A program made the position numbers and the translations under genes. A stretch of 64,000 nt of DNA, from positions 20,853,001 through 20,917,000 of the forward strand of contig CM074856.1 of assembly GCA_037501455.1 (NCBI GenBank). Direction: 5' to 3'. Origin of the DNA: Lantana camara. Lineage: Eukaryota > Streptophyta > Magnoliopsida > Lamiales > Verbenaceae. How positions within the stretch are numbered: position 1 is the first letter of the stretch; every line of letters begins with the position of its first letter. The notes beneath the pieces were generated by a model. The model had not been told where the DNA came from. It saw only the letters and a list, made by a program, of their open reading frames with translations, and did no database searches. Shown piece after piece: positions 1-10,980 of the stretch.

Positions 1-37
1 ACATGACATGACACTAGAACCTCGGTTTTGCAACCGG

Positions 38-49
38 GCTCTGATACCA
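38..49 (-). promoter_or_regulatory. Primer binding site, initiator-Met tRNA type
   Basis: On the minus strand the sequence reads TGGTATCAGAGC, eight bases downstream of the LTR end. It complements the 3' end of plant initiator methionine tRNA, the usual primer of many plant Copia and chromovirus elements. Confidence 0.85.
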
Positions 50-57
50 CCTTAGGA

Positions 58-2757
58 TGTAACACCCTTAACGCAAGGGCACTACATCCCCCGCACTATA
101 GTTCAATCCACATATGGAATGGGCACCCATACATGAATCAAGCCTATAGCGAACGGGAGACAATAAAACACTACCCTAGCTAGGCGGGCTAATCCTCAAA
201 TAATACATCAACGTATAACAAAAGCGGAAGCATAACTAAGTACATTCATTCTAGTACTCACTTCCAAGCTTCAAAACAATATTTACATCATCAAGTATCC
301 AACTTTCAAGTATACTATACTATAATATGTAGATAAGTACCAAGTCACATTCCAAAATCATAAATACCCATAATATACACCAAAAGATGAAAAGACCATG
401 CTAGACCCCAAAAGCTGTAAACTGACTCAAAACCCCGCCTAGCACTCGATCTGCGCAACCTGAAAAGTGTGAGGTGTCAGTCTATGAAAGACTGAGTGAG
501 GGGTTATAATATAAAGCGCAAATATCATGCAAATTGTAATCTCGGCCAAGGTTTTCATAAAACAATATTAGTTTAATAAATAAACAAGGCTCGCCCGAGG
601 TTACAATCATTCTATTTTCAATCTTTTCAATACAATTAGTACAATCAATCTGTGGCCCGGTGAGTGAGGGCAAATCTCCAACCAATCTCCGACAGTGTAC
701 ATTAATTCCGTTTTATCAATTAAGTGATCAGGCAATCAATTCAGTGCACAAATAGACAGTTTCAATCAATCCATCCTTCTTCCTCCGGGTGATGGGGGAT
801 TGCAAGGCCCCGCCATCCAATCTCATTGAGTATAGGGTTCATGATTCCCTATACCCGGAACTCCTTCCTCCACTAATCTCCTAGTGGATTCAGGGGTCAT
901 CCCTACAATGTGAGGATAGTGCAAGAGTTGCCCGTCAGCCCATGCTTTCCCGGTTGGCTCAATACACTACCCTCGGGCCCAAAGTGAACAATATACTCGC
1001 CAAAACATTCAATCAATTCAATTCAATATCAATGACAATTACTCGGTACAATATCAATCGATCAATAAAGGAACAATTCAATTTTCGGAAAACTATAGAT
1101 ATAATTATTTGTTTTGGTCCAAAGCCACATAGGGTCGTAGGGTTCTTTTACAAATAGAAATAACCTCACCTTTACCAATACAAGAAGAAAGGATGCACCT
1201 TATGGAGCGTGTTCCTCGTTTCCCGGACCGTGATCTGTGTAACAAAGGGACAAGTGTACATAAGACTCTACCCTTATGAACCAACGAAGACGAACGACAT
1301 GTTCCAATAATGTCACTTATACAATTTCAATCAATAACGATCATGACATGTTCAATTTAGCAATTTAAGATAACAATGATCAAATAGGGCATAAAAGTCA
1401 TATATTTCACATATGGGAGCCAAGAAAGTGAAAGGGATGCAATATGAAAAATTTTGGTGAAGTTTAGGAACACTTGACAATTTTGGAAAAATGCACATGT
1501 TGTGGGAAAACTGTAATATCTTAAATTCTACAAGTGGGAATTGAGTTTTGCTTGTTGGAAATGAAAGTAGACACATAGACCTTTCCAACTCTATATGACA
1601 CGTTTTCTAATTCAAACCGAGGTGAAAATGGCATTGGTTCGAAGTTGAACAAAATGCAGTTTTTGGCGGTGGTCGCGGGCGTGACCAAAATCCTTCAAAA
1701 AAATGGTCGCGGCCTATTTTTCCGATTTTTTGTCCAATTTTTTCAAAAGTCGAGAGTTGGCCAAAATGGGGGTCGCGGGCGCGACCATTTTTACACTAAA
1801 ACAGGTCGCGGGCGCGACCATATACGCAGCAACAACAAAACAGGGGAAAAGAGGGCAGTTTCATGCCAAAAATCACCAAAACATCCACAAATTCATGATC
1901 ACTTCATAACAAATATCAAAACACATCAAATATACATTATACTACACTTATTCACTCAAACAACCAAGAAATACACATCAAGACATCAAGATTTCATTAT
2001 TAAAACCCCATATGTATAATCATGCTTCCAACCTTCAATAATTTCAAGATTTTCATGCAATCCTTACTCCTTATGATCAAGATCATGCTCTCAACTTCAA
2101 TCATGCAAGAATTCATCAACAAATCCCTAAATTCATACTTGATCACATATTCAAGAATTTCAAGAAATTTCTAATTTCTACCTTGAATCAAAAGAAATGG
2201 TGATGAGATGATGATATGTTGTTGATGATGCTCCTACTTCACACTTCCATCAATTCTAGCTTGAATTAGGGTTGATATCTTCTTCCTCTTCTCAAGGTGT
2301 AAATATCGGTTTTTGCTAGGTGTATGTGTGTGTGAGTTTTTCTCTTGAATCATATGGAACATAATGGAAGAAATGAGAGATAATTCATGATATATCCTAA
2401 AGTCATGTGTGGAAATATGTGATTCCTCCCTATTTGCATAAAAGTCCCTAATTTATTTAAATTGATGCACATAAGTATAATCTCTAACTATTGATGCAAT
2501 TAACTTCAAGTCATGATATACACTCATTACACAATTTCACATAAGGGAATAATTAAGGATCATATAATACAAGTATGACACTTATTTCACTTATTTCATA
2601 TAATTCATATAAATGATATTTCATATAAATGTATGGGAACATATGACAAGTAATATGATGGAACTTGTAATTAAATGAACAAACAGGTAATTTTAACCTC
2701 CCAATTCCTGAAGACCCGCTCGTGGAGTGCTTACCTGAACTTCCGGAAATTGGGGCG

Positions 2758-2762
<5 letters not shown>
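58..2762 (-). repeat. LTR of the left-edge element
   Basis: This is a 2705-bp LTR with TG...CA ends in the minus orientation. It contains a cluster of GC-rich inverted words around GGTCGCGGGCGCGACC at about 1670-1822. The cluster is bracketed by two blocks that also occur in the LTRs at 17575 and 30767 (plus coordinates 1866-1883 and 1618-1632). No gene is evident; the short open frames here are chance. The element-5' end of the LTR abuts a CA/TA microsatellite. Confidence 0.8.
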
Positions 2763-2817
<55 letters not shown>

Positions 2818-2830
2818 GTATATATATCAT
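2761..2830. repeat. (CA)n/(TA)n microsatellite
   Basis: About 20 CA units are followed by a run of TA. Satellite monomers elsewhere in the window carry a TA run at the equivalent place, so the CA stretch is probably a local change next to the LTR insertion. Confidence 0.9.
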
Positions 2831-3178
2831 TTAATAAAAAAAATAATCTTATAAATATAAATCATGTAGTATAATTTTATAGTTTATTAAACAACTTGTA
2901 TCATTAATTCAACACAAAAATATTAGAATTAATTTATTCAAAAGTTTATAAGATATAATTAATACTATTAGAATTAATTTTATTCAAAAGCTTATAAGAT
3001 TATAATTATATAGTGATTTATAATCAAAGAAAGATTTATACAATTATATTTTGATTAGAATTACAAGAAGATAATTAAGAGTTTGATTATAACGAAATAT
3101 CCTGGAAGAATATTTATATATTTAGTATTTTACAAAACTACCCTTGATTATATTTTACTGAAAATCTTGCAATAAGAG
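2801..3178 (+). repeat. Satellite monomer fragment
   Basis: This is the right-hand third of the 1.45-kb monomer, beginning in its TA run. It is interrupted by the Tat element at the AAGAG duplication (3174-3178) and resumes at 16031. It aligns by eye with 17159-17515 and 43918-44275. Confidence 0.85.
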
Positions 3179-4055
3179 TGATGGGGTCAAAATAAGATCG
3201 TCCCACATCAGACACGTGGCATCACCGAGATGATGACATCTGTCTCCACAAGGCTGCACCCATCAGCGCACGAGCGCTAAACCATGCGCTAAGCCAGCCG
3301 TCACCAAGGGTGCACCCATCAGCGCACGAGCGCTAAGTCAACGAACGAAACCCTACTTCTGGAGTTAAGCCCCACGAGCGCTATCACTCCCACGAGCGTC
3401 CAACAAACTAAACGGTTGGTACGTCCACGTGCCAAAAGAGCCCTCTTCGAGCGTCACATTCCCTCAGAGCGGCCTCTCCTTTTGGCTCGTCATTTGAACT
3501 GGAGCCCTCATTCCCCTCAGCGGATATCTTGGCCTCCAATACTCAAGGTTGTCACGAGCGCGCTCTCAAGCCCTCGTCACCAACCGCCCAAATGGCTCTC
3601 TGACACAACGTACATGCCCGCGCACCTGCCACTGTTGCCAGCACTAACTTTCGGCCACTTTTGCAGAAGATTCCTCCTAGGTTTCTCTCTCACAGCGCCA
3701 CGTGTTAGGGCAACATTCGGCCAGGACCACTTGAGGCAAATGACCAAAGGGCCCTTGACCCTCAACTATAAATAGCCAAAGTCATCTTCTACACTGGTAA
3801 GCATTCTTAAGCTTTCTTCACCTCTGCGACTGTGACTGAACTTACACTTCTCTTCATACACTGAACTGACTTGAGCGTCGGAGAGCCAAACTGGGTATCA
3901 CCCCCAGTTCCCCCAGCTTGGCCATCTGACTTTCCTTGTGCTTGTCCCAACAGGTAGAACCCCTTTCACATTTCCGGCGAAGCTCCGGTGGTTTCCTCCA
4001 CAAATACAAATTGTAAAGTGATCGGATTCGGATCCATCCATTTCCGGACCTATCA
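3179..4055 (+). repeat. 5' LTR of the Tat element
   Basis: This LTR has TG...CA ends and is 877 bp long. It contains a 26-bp direct repeat (3255-3280 and 3311-3336), six copies of the hexamer CGAGCG, and a TATA box at 3767-3774. A 119-codon open frame here is identical in the other LTR, but it spans the promoter and is not a gene. Confidence 0.95.
3767..3774 (+). promoter_or_regulatory. LTR TATA box
   Basis: TATAAATA lies about 280 bp before the LTR end, where a Pol II start for the genomic RNA is expected. The 3' LTR copy is at 15742-15749. Confidence 0.75.
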
Positions 4056-4058
4056 TTT

Positions 4059-4077
4059 TTGGCGCCGTCTGTGGGAA
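4059..4077 (+). promoter_or_regulatory. Primer binding site of the Tat element
   Basis: TGGCGCCGTCTGTGGGAA starts about four bases after the LTR. TGGCGCC matches a tRNA 3' end with its CCA. It differs from the Athila-type site at 25842, so another tRNA is used; I do not assign the isoacceptor. Confidence 0.75.
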
Positions 4078-4145
4078 ACCAGTCTTCCATCTTCTTCCTT
4101 TCTTTTTGTTGGTAGAAAAACAAGCACACCTTACCTTTAACAGTC

Positions 4146-7100
4146 ATGGTTGCCACGAGATCTGGAGTTGTGGGAGGAGGAGATAACGCCTCCCAAGTTG
4201 CAGATGTCCTTCTTCCCTCCACCGCTACTGGTGGAGCACCGCCACTTCCCGTCACCGCTGGTGGGACACCTCCCGCTGCAGGTGTGACTCCACAAGCAGA
4301 ATCTTCTGTACCACCACCTGCACCGCCGGCACCGCAGGTTCCCACCACCGTTGGAGGAGCCTCTTTCTCTGCTCCTCCGCCGCTAGCGCAGAACTCCTGG
4401 GTCCATCCCCAAATGAATCTAGGAGTACAGAGTTATATGATGCCTCCACCAGGATATACTCTTACTCCGGCCGTCATGATGCCGCCGGTCCAGCCATATC
4501 ATGCCGGACAACTCCAGCTCCCAGTGGTGGTCCCCAGGGAGATTGAAGGAGTGGAGTTACCTCCACTGACCACCCAACAGCTGAGGGCTCTATACGCCCA
4601 GTGTGAGGTTCAGGCGGCCCAGGGGGCATGGGAAAGGTTCCATTCCATGTACTTTCCCTCTGGGCAGGCCACTCAAGTCGCAGCCCCTTTAGGAGGACAG
4701 CAAAACTTTCCCCTCAGAGAAGCCCAGGCTATCCTGAGGGCACAACCACCACCACCACCAGCAAGAGAAGTGCCCCAACAGGAGGGCAACGAGCGCCCCT
4801 CCGTGGGCAGGAATAAAGAGCCCACGGAGCGAGTGAACGAAAATGAAGGGGACTCTCATGTCTCCAGGAGGGGCTCACGAGCCCCCAGACACGGAGACAA
4901 GCAAGTAGATGTAAATCCTGACATCCTCGCGGCTGTGCAAGACCAGCTGCAGGGTCTCAAGGATATTGTGGGACAGCTCTCACGAGGGCGTTCAACTCAG
5001 ATCTCCCCTAGTCGGGATGAACGGGTTGACGCCAGAAGCACCCGCACCAAGGACCCTCCACCAAGGGTCCCCCGCCGCAAGGAGCCGGAGGAAAACTTCG
5101 GCACGTATGAATATCACCCACTGGCGAGGGGTTCACCCCTCGTAGAAGAAGTTCTGATGGCCCAAGCAGGCATGGCCAAAGTCCCCACTTCCATCAACCG
5201 ATACGACGGGACAACCGATCCAGCTGAACACTTGGATCACTTTGTGCATCTTATGCACCTATACGAGCATTCCAGCCATTACTGGGCAAAAGTGTTTGTC
5301 ACTTCTTTGGTAGGAATGGCTCAAGAGTGGTACAAGCGACTGCCGCCGCGCTCGATCCACTCATATGAAGAACTGGCCAATGCTTTCCTCAACCACTTCA
5401 ACTCCTTGAAAGCGCCAGTCACCGCACCCACTGCCTTATACAACGTGGTGCAGGGCAAGAGCGAATCTCTGCGCTCGTTCTTTGCCCGCTTCAACAAGGA
5501 GATCCTGCAGGTGGAGAGGCCTTCAATGGATTTTTTGATCCCAGTGCTTTTTCAGGCTGTGGATCACAAACAGTACGTGAGCAAAAAATTTGCTGATGCC
5601 ATCGTGGAGAGAAGACCTGGGACCCTCATGGGCCTAAGAGAAATAGCCGAGCCTTTCTTCGCGCTCGAAGATATGTATGGGACGAATGGTCCCCGTCATC
5701 ACAGCCCGGCCAGGAACGAGCGACCTCATCACGAGCGGGGGCGGGATGTGGCCGTCAAGAAGGAGCGCCCTCAAGAGCGCAGGAGGTCGCCACCACCCCC
5801 TCGTCGATTCGAGCGAATTCCGCTCACCAGGCCAAATTCGGAAGTCTATAATCTCTCTGATAAGAAGCTTTTCAAAAGACCCATCAAAATGAGAGAAACA
5901 GACTCACTCAGGCGCTCGAACAAATACTGCGCCTTCCACAAGCAGAGAGGGCACGACACGGATGAGTGCCGGCAGTTAGAAGCTGAAATCCAAAGGCTCG
6001 TTGCAGGGGGCCATCTGAAGGAGTTTGTCTGGGTGCTCGAGCGCTACGATGAACAATGCAACGAGCGCTCCGGAAGGAGAAGAAGGAGCCCTTCCCGGTC
6101 AAAGAGCCCAAGGGGTAGGGGACCCCCTGAAAGCAGCAGCCGCCGAGGCAATAAAGGCAAAGCCCCTGAGCAAGAAAACGAGCCCTTCGCAGTCATAAAT
6201 ATGATTGCAGGAGGCTCCTCAGGAGGGGATTCAAACGCCTCTCGACGGAGGTACGTCCGGAGCTACAACCAACGCCCAGCAGTGCCCAAGCCTATCTACG
6301 CTATCCAGAAATCAAGCGCTCCAAGATCAAGAGAAAATGATGTAATAGGTTTTGATGATAGGGACTTAGCACATATTGTAACGCCCCATGGGGAGGGTAT
6401 AACCTCAGATTGCCCCATGGTGGTTAGCTTAGATGTTCATAATCATGTTGTAAAAAGGGTATTGGTGGATAGTGGAAGCTCCGTTAATGTTTTGCCTTAC
6501 TCTACTTTCTTAAAAATGAAGGTTGATCTCCCTCTCGAACCTCTCAAAACAGCCCTCATTGGCTTTGGAGGCTCAGAAGTTGTCCCACGAGGGCAAATAC
6601 GCTTAGCTACTTCGTTTGGCCGAGCCCCTCAACGCAAAACACTCTTGGTGACGTACGCGGTGGTGGAGATTGACATTCCGTATAACATCATAATTGGGCG
6701 CCCTGCCCTCGTTGATTTCAAAGCCATCATCTCTACATACCACCAGAAGATTAAGTTTCCTACTTCCGAGGGCATCGGAGAAGTGCTGTGCAATGTGCGA
6801 GAAGCTTGGGAATGTTACATGCTGTCCCTCAGAAAGCCAAAAGCGGAGAAAACCTTCCAAGTTGGCTCCACCAAGAAGTCAGTAGATTTCCCCAATCTAG
6901 ACGAGGACAGCCCAGCACGGAAAAGGGCGAAATTGAACAAGAAGAAGAACAAGAAGAAGAGAGGAGACAACGGGGAGAATCCCCTCGAAAATGTTCCCCC
7001 AGGGACCGTTGGGGGATCGTCCTCAGAAGGAGACGAGCCGGGAGAAAGTAAACCAGCATCAGGCGATCGTTTGACAGGAAAGAAGAGGGCGCTCGAACTT

Positions 7101-10100
7101 CCTCGCCCTGAGGTAAGGATCGAACCTTCGGAAAAATTCCTTACCATTGAGCTGGAACCCGGAAATAAAGATAAGACTACACAGATAGGCTCAAACCTCT
7201 CAGGGCCTTCTCAGATCATGATGATTGACTTTCTAAGGGAAAACAAGGATGTATTTGCGTGGAAAGCCTCTGATCTCACAGGGATTGACCCGAGCGTCAT
7301 TGTCCACAGGCTTAATGTGGATCCCTCTTTCAAACCCATCAAGCAGAAAAAGCGGGATGTACATGGCTTTCGGAAAAAGGTCATTGAAGAGGAAGTTAAT
7401 AAACTCCTGGAGGCTCAATATATCGAGCCCATCTTGTATCCGGAGTGGCTGTGCAACGTCGTCTTGGTACCCAAGAGCGCGAATAAGTGGCGCATGTGCA
7501 ACGATTTCACTGATCTCAACAAAGCCTGCCCTAAAGATCCTTACCCGCTGCCCCGGATTGATCAATTGGTGGATTCGACCGCTGGCTGCGAGCTTATGAG
7601 CATGATGGATGCTTTCCAGCGATATTATCAGATCTTTATGGCCCCGGAAGATCGCCCCAAAACCTCGTTCGTTGTCCATCTGGGAGTATATTGCTTCTTA
7701 GTCATGCCTTTCGGACTAAAGAACGCCGGAGCCACATATCAGCGGCTCGTTAACAAGATGTTTGAAAAAGAAATTGGTAAGTCCATGGAGGTTTACGTGG
7801 ATGATATGATTATCAAGAGCGAACGCCAGGATTCCCACTTGGAAGATCTCAAGCGCACTTTTTCAATCTTGCGCCAGTATGGGATGAAGTTGAACCCTTC
7901 AAAGTGCACCTTTGGAGTACAAGGGGGAAAATTCCTAGGGTACATGGTCAGTCAGAGGGGAATTGAGGCCAATCCGGAGAAGATCAAGGCTATTTTGGAG
8001 ATCCCTTCCCCTCGAAATTTGCGGGAAGTGCAGGTCCTGGTGGGAAAAATCATTTCGTTGAACAGGTTTATTTCGCGCTCGGCGGACAGGAACCTTCCCT
8101 TCTTCAAAATTTTGAGGAACGCTCGTAATTTTGCTTGGACAGAAGAATGCGAAAGGGCGTTGCAGGATATGAAGGCTTACTTGTCGAGCGCACCACTGCT
8201 GACTAAGCCCGTCGAAGGTGAGAGATTATTTATGTATCTTTCCGTTTCTCCCGAAGCCACAAGCGCTGTTCTGGTAGCTGTACGAGAGCGGAAACATTTG
8301 CCTGTCTATTATCTGAGCAAAACATTGCAAGGAGCTGAAAAGAAGTATTTGGAGATTGAAAAATTCGCGTTCGCACTTATCAACGCCTCAAGAAGGCTAA
8401 GGCCTTACTTTCAAGCGCACTCCATAACGGTTCTCACCGACCAACCCTTGAAGCAAGTGTTGTCCAAGCCGGACGTATCTGGTAGATTAATCAAATGGGC
8501 CATCGAATTGAGCCAGTTTGACCTATGCTTCGAGCCTAGGACGGCGATACAGGCTCAGGTTGTAGCAGATTTGCTGGTTGAACGCTTTGGTTTCGAGCCC
8601 ACCGTTGCGGAAAATGAGGGGTTATGGGTACTGCACACAGATGGTTCCTCAACCTCACAAGGGGGAGGAGTAGGAGTGGCCCTCAGAAACCCCGATGGGA
8701 TTGAGCTGGACTTTGCAATTAAGCTGGATTTCCAAGTCACTAATAATGAAGCAGAGTATGAAGCCCTCGTGCAAGGATTGAATATTGCTTTTCAGAATGG
8801 GACTTCCAGAATCACCGCTTATGTGGATTCACAGTTAATAGCAAGTCAGATTGAAGGAACTTATGAGGCTCGAGAAACCACCATGATACAGTACTTAACT
8901 AAGGCCAGAGAAATCATTGGGAAATTCAAGGAATTTCATCTACTTCAAGTGCCCAGAGGAGAAAACGAGCGTGCGGACGCTCTGTCAAAGTTTGCATCCG
9001 CTTTAGAGGGTACTTCTGAACGTTCTGTTACGTTCCTTAGAACTGAGGAACCTTTGATCAAGGAGAAGGCCACCACCAAGATAATTGCCATGATTGATCC
9101 AAACGAGCCCTGCTGGCTTGATGACGTCATTATTTTCCTTAAGGATGGAATTCTTCCCACTGACAAGGTGGAAGCAAGTAAAGTCCGAAGTAAAGCCCCT
9201 CGTTTCGCTTTGGATACCGAGGGGAGGTTGTTCAAAAAATCATTTCAAGGGCCCCCAATGAGATGCCTGAGGCCCTCACAAGCAAAGGAGACGCTCGAAC
9301 ACATACATAATGGAAGCTGTGGAAATCACTCTGGAGGGCGTATTTTGGCAAAGAAGGTTCTGAGAAGTGGGTTTTATTGGCCTACAGTTCTCCAGGATGC
9401 CATCGAATTTTCAAGGAAGTGCCCCAAATGCCAATTCCATTCAAATCTCCCTCAATTGCCAGCGGCACAGTTGATCCCCATAGACGTCTCTTGGCCTTTT
9501 GACCAGTGGGGAATTGACATCGTGGGCCCCTTGCCCATGGCTGCAGGACAAAAGAAGTTTGTCATTCTAGCCGTCGACTACTTCACCAAGTGGGCTGAGG
9601 CCGAGGCCGTTGCGAAAATCACCTTCAAGGTTGTGAGGGACTTCATTTGGAAGAACATCATTTGCAGGTACGGTATACCGAGGGTGCTCATTTCTGACAA
9701 CGGATCCCAGTTCATAGCTGCTGACACAAGAGAATGGTGTTCTGAGTTGGGGATCGAGCAGCGATTCACCTCTGTAGGACATCCACAATCCAATGGGCAA
9801 GTGGAAGTTACCAATAGAATCATCTTGCAGCATCTAAAAACCATGCTTGAGAGCAAGAAAAGTGAATGGGCTGAAGAGCTACAAGGAGCGCTTTGGGCTT
9901 ATCGCACCACCCCACGAGCGGCCACTGGAGAAACTCCTTACGCGCTCGTTTATGGATCAGAAGCAATGATACCAGCGGAGATAGTAAATGAATCCGCTCG
10001 TGTAGGCTATTTCGAGCCTCAGCTCAACGATGACAACAGGAGCTTGGAGTTGGATTTGCTGGATGAAAGGAGAGACAAGGCCTGGGCTAAGATTCACCAT

Positions 10101-10343
10101 TATAAAGCCTCTGTGGCCCAACAGTACAACAAGCGTGTGAGGGAAAGAACTTTCCAGTTGGGGGATTTGGTCTTAAAGAAAGTGGAAGTATCCAGGCACG
10201 TGGGCAAATTGGACCCCAATTGGGAAGGCCCATTCAAGGTCATACAACTCAGAGCTAACAACACTTACACCCTGGAGACACTTCAAGGTGAGCGCTTGCC
10301 TCGCCCTTGGAACGCATGTAACCTCCGGCGGTTTTATGTTTAA
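4146..10343 (+). CDS. Gag-Pol polyprotein, intact (Tat lineage)
   Basis: A single 2065-codon frame encodes the capsid and the replication enzymes. Domains by approximate residue: Pro/Gly-rich N-terminus 1-220; retrotransposon gag domain 350-480; a C-x2-H-x4-H-x4-C zinc motif near 593-606; aspartic protease with DSGSS near 774; reverse transcriptase 1080-1250 with YVDDM near 1216; pol RNase H 1359-1480, where the first acidic position looks lost (MYLSVS); a second RNase H 1492-1620 keeping all acidic residues (TDGS, NNEAEYEAL, VDSQL, ERADAL); integrase from about 1717 with an HHCC motif and a D,D-35-E triad (GIDIVG, SDNGSQF, GQVEV). The ATG is the first after the leader. No stop or frameshift separates gag from pol, so a protease-processed single polyprotein is expected. 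Confidence 0.95.
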   Translation: MVATRSGVVGGGDNASQVADVLLPSTATGGAPPLPVTAGGTPPAAGVTPQAESSVPPPAPPAPQVPTTVGGASFSAPPPLAQNSWVHPQMNLGVQSYMMPPPGYTLTPAVMMPPVQPYHAGQLQLPVVVPREIEGVELPPLTTQQLRALYAQCEVQAAQGAWERFHSMYFPSGQATQVAAPLGGQQNFPLREAQAILRAQPPPPPAREVPQQEGNERPSVGRNKEPTERVNENEGDSHVSRRGSRAPRHGDKQVDVNPDILAAVQDQLQGLKDIVGQLSRGRSTQISPSRDERVDARSTRTKDPPPRVPRRKEPEENFGTYEYHPLARGSPLVEEVLMAQAGMAKVPTSINRYDGTTDPAEHLDHFVHLMHLYEHSSHYWAKVFVTSLVGMAQEWYKRLPPRSIHSYEELANAFLNHFNSLKAPVTAPTALYNVVQGKSESLRSFFARFNKEILQVERPSMDFLIPVLFQAVDHKQYVSKKFADAIVERRPGTLMGLREIAEPFFALEDMYGTNGPRHHSPARNERPHHERGRDVAVKKERPQERRRSPPPPRRFERIPLTRPNSEVYNLSDKKLFKRPIKMRETDSLRRSNKYCAFHKQRGHDTDECRQLEAEIQRLVAGGHLKEFVWVLERYDEQCNERSGRRRRSPSRSKSPRGRGPPESSSRRGNKGKAPEQENEPFAVINMIAGGSSGGDSNASRRRYVRSYNQRPAVPKPIYAIQKSSAPRSRENDVIGFDDRDLAHIVTPHGEGITSDCPMVVSLDVHNHVVKRVLVDSGSSVNVLPYSTFLKMKVDLPLEPLKTALIGFGGSEVVPRGQIRLATSFGRAPQRKTLLVTYAVVEIDIPYNIIIGRPALVDFKAIISTYHQKIKFPTSEGIGEVLCNVREAWECYMLSLRKPKAEKTFQVGSTKKSVDFPNLDEDSPARKRAKLNKKKNKKKRGDNGENPLENVPPGTVGGSSSEGDEPGESKPASGDRLTGKKRALELPRPEVRIEPSEKFLTIELEPGNKDKTTQIGSNLSGPSQIMMIDFLRENKDVFAWKASDLTGIDPSVIVHRLNVDPSFKPIKQKKRDVHGFRKKVIEEEVNKLLEAQYIEPILYPEWLCNVVLVPKSANKWRMCNDFTDLNKACPKDPYPLPRIDQLVDSTAGCELMSMMDAFQRYYQIFMAPEDRPKTSFVVHLGVYCFLVMPFGLKNAGATYQRLVNKMFEKEIGKSMEVYVDDMIIKSERQDSHLEDLKRTFSILRQYGMKLNPSKCTFGVQGGKFLGYMVSQRGIEANPEKIKAILEIPSPRNLREVQVLVGKIISLNRFISRSADRNLPFFKILRNARNFAWTEECERALQDMKAYLSSAPLLTKPVEGERLFMYLSVSPEATSAVLVAVRERKHLPVYYLSKTLQGAEKKYLEIEKFAFALINASRRLRPYFQAHSITVLTDQPLKQVLSKPDVSGRLIKWAIELSQFDLCFEPRTAIQAQVVADLLVERFGFEPTVAENEGLWVLHTDGSSTSQGGGVGVALRNPDGIELDFAIKLDFQVTNNEAEYEALVQGLNIAFQNGTSRITAYVDSQLIASQIEGTYEARETTMIQYLTKAREIIGKFKEFHLLQVPRGENERADALSKFASALEGTSERSVTFLRTEEPLIKEKATTKIIAMIDPNEPCWLDDVIIFLKDGILPTDKVEASKVRSKAPRFALDTEGRLFKKSFQGPPMRCLRPSQAKETLEHIHNGSCGNHSGGRILAKKVLRSGFYWPTVLQDAIEFSRKCPKCQFHSNLPQLPAAQLIPIDVSWPFDQWGIDIVGPLPMAAGQKKFVILAVDYFTKWAEAEAVAKITFKVVRDFIWKNIICRYGIPRVLISDNGSQFIAADTREWCSELGIEQRFTSVGHPQSNGQVEVTNRIILQHLKTMLESKKSEWAEELQGALWAYRTTPRAATGETPYALVYGSEAMIPAEIVNESARVGYFEPQLNDDNRSLELDLLDERRDKAWAKIHHYKASVAQQYNKRVRERTFQLGDLVLKKVEVSRHVGKLDPNWEGPFKVIQLRANNTYTLETLQGERLPRPWNACNLRRFYV

Positions 10344-10650
10344 AAGCTCTTTACAAACCCTGATGTAACAACCCTCTTTGACGGGTTCTATGTACTTCCA
10401 GTCACAAGTAAAAGGTAACATAATCTTTTTTAATTTCATTAATATTCCTGTTCCTTTGGTTGCTTGAATGAATAAGTCCCACGTCCCTCGTCTTTACGAG
10501 CGTGGTTGGCAACTCATTACAATATGTATGCTGTTATCTCGTATGGGTTACGCTGGCCAGTACTCTACTCCGCATGGGGGGACACCCTCATAAGGATAGA
10601 CTGGTTACGCTCAAAACCAATTAGGCAAGTTGGAAGAAGATTGCGAAGAA
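10344..10650. other. Tat 3' untranslated stretch
   Basis: This is non-coding sequence just after the gag-pol stop. It has two CGAGCG-type hexamers but no recognisable gene or repeat. Confidence 0.6.
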
Positions 10651-10920
10651 AATCCTAGTAGGCCTTGGTTGTTTCTTAAAACGCCTTGCGCTCGAAAACG
10701 GGATCTCCTACAAGAACGAATCCTAGTAGGCCTTGGCTGTTTCTTAAAACGCCTTGCGCTCGAAAACGGGATCTCCTACAAGAACGCATCCTAGTAGGCC
10801 TTGGTTGTTTATTAAAACGCCTTGCGCTCGAAAACGGGATCTACCACAGAAAAAGTCCTAGTAGGCCTTGGTCGTTTCTTAAAACGCCTTGCGCTCGAAA
10901 ATGGGATTTCCTGCAGAACC
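10651..10920 (+). repeat. 67-68-bp minisatellite, four copies
   Basis: Four head-to-tail copies start at about 10651, 10719, 10787 and 10854. Each begins TCCTAGTAGGCCTTGG and includes TTGCGCTCGAAAACGGGAT. The copies differ by a few bases and the last is the most diverged. The array lies between the gag-pol stop and the hairpin array. Confidence 0.9.
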
Positions 10921-10980
10921 AAGAAAATGTCAAGAGCCAAAGCGCTCGAACGATGGCCTCAGAATCAAAAAGGAATTGCA

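Larger units (their letters stand above)
1..2762 (-). mobile_element. LTR retrotransposon end, minus strand (runs off the left edge)
   Basis: The window opens inside an LTR retrotransposon read on the minus strand. A 2.7-kb LTR (58-2762) is followed, in element orientation, by a primer site at 38-49 and about 37 bases of leader before the edge. The body and second LTR lie outside the window, so completeness and target duplication cannot be judged. The LTR ends are TGTAAC and GTTACA, a 6-bp terminal inverted repeat. Long LTRs with an initiator-Met primer site suggest a Ty3/gypsy chromovirus (Tekay/Del-like), but no coding sequence is visible to confirm this. It is related to the LTRs at 17575 and 30767. 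Confidence 0.8.

Noticed and set aside
2553..2801. Minus-strand open frame with a Cys-Val run
   Set aside because: The run is the CA microsatellite in translation.
3416..3775. 119-codon open frame, identical at 15391-15750
   Set aside because: It lies inside the Tat LTRs and overlaps the promoter and TATA box. Identity between the copies only reflects LTR identity.
7233..7679. 148-codon minus-strand frame within pol
   Set aside because: It is a shadow of the RT domain on the opposite strand, with no start context or known relative.
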